Assembly: GCA_028280915.1 (NCBI GenBank)
Contig: JANQKX010000153.1
Location: 1-6,340, forward strand
From: Kiloniellaceae bacterium
GTDB lineage: Bacteria; Pseudomonadota; Alphaproteobacteria; Kiloniellales; Kiloniellaceae
Length of the DNA stretch: 6,340 nt
Direction of reading: 5' to 3'
Shown: positions 4,944 to 6,340 of the stretch, piece by piece
Numbering within the stretch: position 1 is the stretch's first letter
Layout of the letters: each line of letters begins with the position of its first letter
The notes under the pieces: generated by a model
Databases searched by the model: none
Seen by the model: only the letters and a program-made list of their open reading frames with translations
What the model was told of the DNA's origin: nothing
Position numbers and translations under genes: made by a program

Positions 4944-5249
4944 ATGGCCCGCAATGTGGCCCGTGACGTGGTCCGCAACGGGGCTCAAGGCACGCCATGG
5001 GCGCCGAGAATGGTGTCCCTTCTGGTAGGATTGGGCGCGCTTGCCGTCCTGCTCTACTATGAAAGGGACACCTTCTTTACCGCTCCGCCGCAGGAAGCGG
5101 AAAACACGCCCTTTTTGCAATGCCTGGCCGAGCGGAAAGGGGATATCCATGCCATGGAACAAGACGGCACCATCGACGCCGCGCAAGCCAGCCTTTTCGC
5201 CCAGCGGGCCGAGGCCCTATGCCGTGACCTCTTTCCCACCAATCCTTAA
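4944..5249 (+). CDS. Small single-pass membrane protein with two conserved-looking cysteines, function unknown
   Basis: This 101-residue protein starts 8 nt after the DUF6494 stop, with GGAG (4929-4932) as a weak, slightly distant Shine-Dalgarno. The Arg-rich N-terminus (R3, R7, R11, R22) precedes a hydrophobic segment at about 23-39 (MVSLLVGLGALAVLLYY). By the positive-inside rule this predicts N-in, C-out topology, placing the rest in the periplasm. The C-terminal domain (about 57-97) looks like a helical hairpin, with Cys60 (FLQCLAERKGDI) and Cys93 (RAEALCRDLF) separated by 32 residues across a DGTID turn (74-78). A disulfide between the two helices is a reasonable inference. There is no CxxCH haem motif and no lipobox. 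I do not recognise a named family. Being last in a tight cluster suggests co-expression with the preceding three genes. Confidence 0.75.
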   Translation: MARNVARDVVRNGAQGTPWAPRMVSLLVGLGALAVLLYYERDTFFTAPPQEAENTPFLQCLAERKGDIHAMEQDGTIDAAQASLFAQRAEALCRDLFPTNP

Positions 5250-5268
5250 AAGCCGGCCAATCCTTAAA
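5239..5268. repeat. Perfect 12-bp direct repeat at the end of the membrane-protein gene
   Basis: CCAATCCTTAAA occurs at 5239-5250 and again at 5257-5268, an 18-nt period. The first copy encodes the last residues (Asn-Pro) and the TAA stop of the membrane-protein gene. The second lies in the 24-nt gap before the convergent polyferredoxin gene's stop. It looks like a small local duplication. It has no inverted-repeat character, so it does not form a terminator. Confidence 0.7.
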
Positions 5269-5273
5269 CGAAT

Positions 5274-6340
5274 TCAGGTCTCTTCGTCCTCGCCGCTGGC
5301 ACGGGCCGCCAGATAGTCGTCCGTGGTGCGGGGCTTGGGCCGCGCACCGGCGGCCATGGGCGCCGCCTTCTCATCGAAGTGGGCAATGACACGACAGTCT
5401 TCGCACATTTTCAGCCGGTCGGCCGCCTGTCCCTGAAACATGGGATGGTCCGCCAGTTGGGCCGCCATCTTCTCGATGGTGCCCCGCGACCCAAAGGGTT
5501 TGCCGCAGGACACACAGTTAAAGGGCTCCTCCTCATAGAGCACCACATGATCCTTCACCGCCGTGTCGAAACTCAAGCGGGGCCTGAGAGCGATCGCCTC
5601 TTCCGGGCAGGTATGACGGCACAAGCCGCATTGCACGCAGGCCTCTTCCTGGAACGACACCTGGGGCCGGTCGGGGTTGTCACCCAGGGCGCCGGTTGGA
5701 CAGGCGCTCACGCAAGCCAGGCAGAGGGTACATTTGTCCGTATCGAGCAACACCGCGCCAAAGGCGCTGCCCGGCGCCAAGGCAATCTCATCCACCGGCT
5801 GGGGCGCGGCTTGATGCAAACGGGCCGCGGCCAAGCGCAAATTCGTGCGCTTTTCCGGCTGGGGCAAAAAGCCGTCAAGGACGCCACCGGACGCAGCAAC
5901 GGGGTGATAAAGAGCCGCCTCCACCGGATCGGGATCGCTTTCCACCAAAACCTGGAGACGGCCACTGTCATATCCCAGACCGGTCATCACCGATTCACAG
6001 AGCCCGACCTGGCCGGCCAGACCCGCCAGTTCGTCCCGCTTGGACGGCGCGACCAGGAGGGTGATCCGCCGGACACCGAAGGCCAGGGCGGAGAGAAGGA
6101 AATCGGCGCCCAGCTGGGTCACCTGGTTGACCGCCATAGGCAACACTTGGGCCGGCAGGCCCCGGCCGAAGCGGGCCATGGCCTCGATCACCATCTCGCT
6201 GTCCTCTGCCCCATAGATCAGCAGTACCGGATCTTGCCCGCCCGCGGCGTCGTAGGCCCGCAGCAGGACCCGCAAGCGTTCCAGAAGGGATTGGGGCTCG
6301 GGAGCCGAATAGGTGATGGCTCCGGTTGGGCAAACCGCGT
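5274..6340 (-). CDS. Polyferredoxin-like 4Fe-4S binding protein, 5' end outside the window
   Basis: The frame is open to the right edge, so the start is missing. About 354 codons are visible, ending at TGA 5276-5274. The first visible residues, AVCPTGAI, are the tail of an earlier ferredoxin cluster motif (its last Cys at 6332-6330). A central alpha/beta region follows, including VLLIYGAEDSE and VLPMAVNQVTQLGADFLLSA, with no cofactor motif I can name. Then come two classic [4Fe-4S] motifs: CTLCLACVSACP (Cys codons between 5732 and 5700) and CVQCGLCRHTCP (between 5639 and 5607). The C-terminus has two CxxC pairs, CVSC (5516-5505) and CEDC (5405-5394), possibly a metal knuckle. Similar proteins occur near formate dehydrogenase loci. 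It is probably cytoplasmic and electron-transferring, for instance in donor or acceptor chemistry or maturation. It converges on the plus-strand cluster with a 24-nt gap and no visible terminator. Confidence 0.88.
   Translation of the reverse strand, partial: AVCPTGAITYSAPEPQSLLERLRVLLRAYDAAGGQDPVLLIYGAEDSEMVIEAMARFGRGLPAQVLPMAVNQVTQLGADFLLSALAFGVRRITLLVAPSKRDELAGLAGQVGLCESVMTGLGYDSGRLQVLVESDPDPVEAALYHPVAASGGVLDGFLPQPEKRTNLRLAAARLHQAAPQPVDEIALAPGSAFGAVLLDTDKCTLCLACVSACPTGALGDNPDRPQVSFQEEACVQCGLCRHTCPEEAIALRPRLSFDTAVKDHVVLYEEEPFNCVSCGKPFGSRGTIEKMAAQLADHPMFQGQAADRLKMCEDCRVIAHFDEKAAPMAAGARPKPRTTDDYLAARASGEDEET

Noticed and set aside
5250..5273. Intrinsic terminator in the convergent gap
   Set aside because: Only 24 nt are available, and no stem-loop with a T-run was found on either strand.

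Overview
The window is an accessory-gene neighbourhood for a Tat-exported, molybdopterin-type (respiratory) formate dehydrogenase. The high G+C content, and the co-occurrence of DUF3305, DUF3306, a TorD-like chaperone, a 'formate dehydrogenase region TAT target' peptide, a degenerate biotin/lipoate ligase-like protein, DUF6352 and DUF6494, suggest an alphaproteobacterium, probably Rhodospirillales-like. That placement rests on recalled gene neighbourhoods, not on a search.

Layout. A divergent intergenic region (about 2686-2867) splits the locus. Leftward on the minus strand run DUF3305 (2685-2098), DUF3306 (2101-1385, 4-nt stop/start overlap), a TorD-family chaperone (1174-557), a 62-residue twin-arginine peptide (452-264), and the first 51 codons of the formate dehydrogenase catalytic subunit (153-1, cut by the left edge). 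Rightward on the plus strand runs a tight cluster: the ligase-like protein (2868-3680), DUF6352 (3691-4704), DUF6494 (4729-4935), and a small single-pass membrane protein with two cysteines (4944-5249). From the right edge a minus-strand polyferredoxin (5274-6340, N-terminus outside the window) converges on this cluster with a 24-nt gap.

How the genes may work together. The catalytic subunit and the small TAT peptide carry back-to-back Tat signals, so folded, cofactor-loaded protein is expected to be exported. TorD-family proteins guard such apoenzymes until the Mo cofactor is inserted. The polyferredoxin, DUF3305, DUF3306, DUF6352, DUF6494 and ligase-like proteins are conserved companions whose biochemical roles are not established to my knowledge. 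They are best read as a maturation, electron-transfer or quality-control module. No transposon, CRISPR array, tRNA, rRNA or phage signature was seen, and no stretch without a gene exceeds 300 bp. The non-coding gaps hold several perfect palindromes that may be operators: two of 12 bp before the TAT/dehydrogenase genes and one TGGTATACCA before torD. One plausible sigma70 promoter lies before the rightward cluster.
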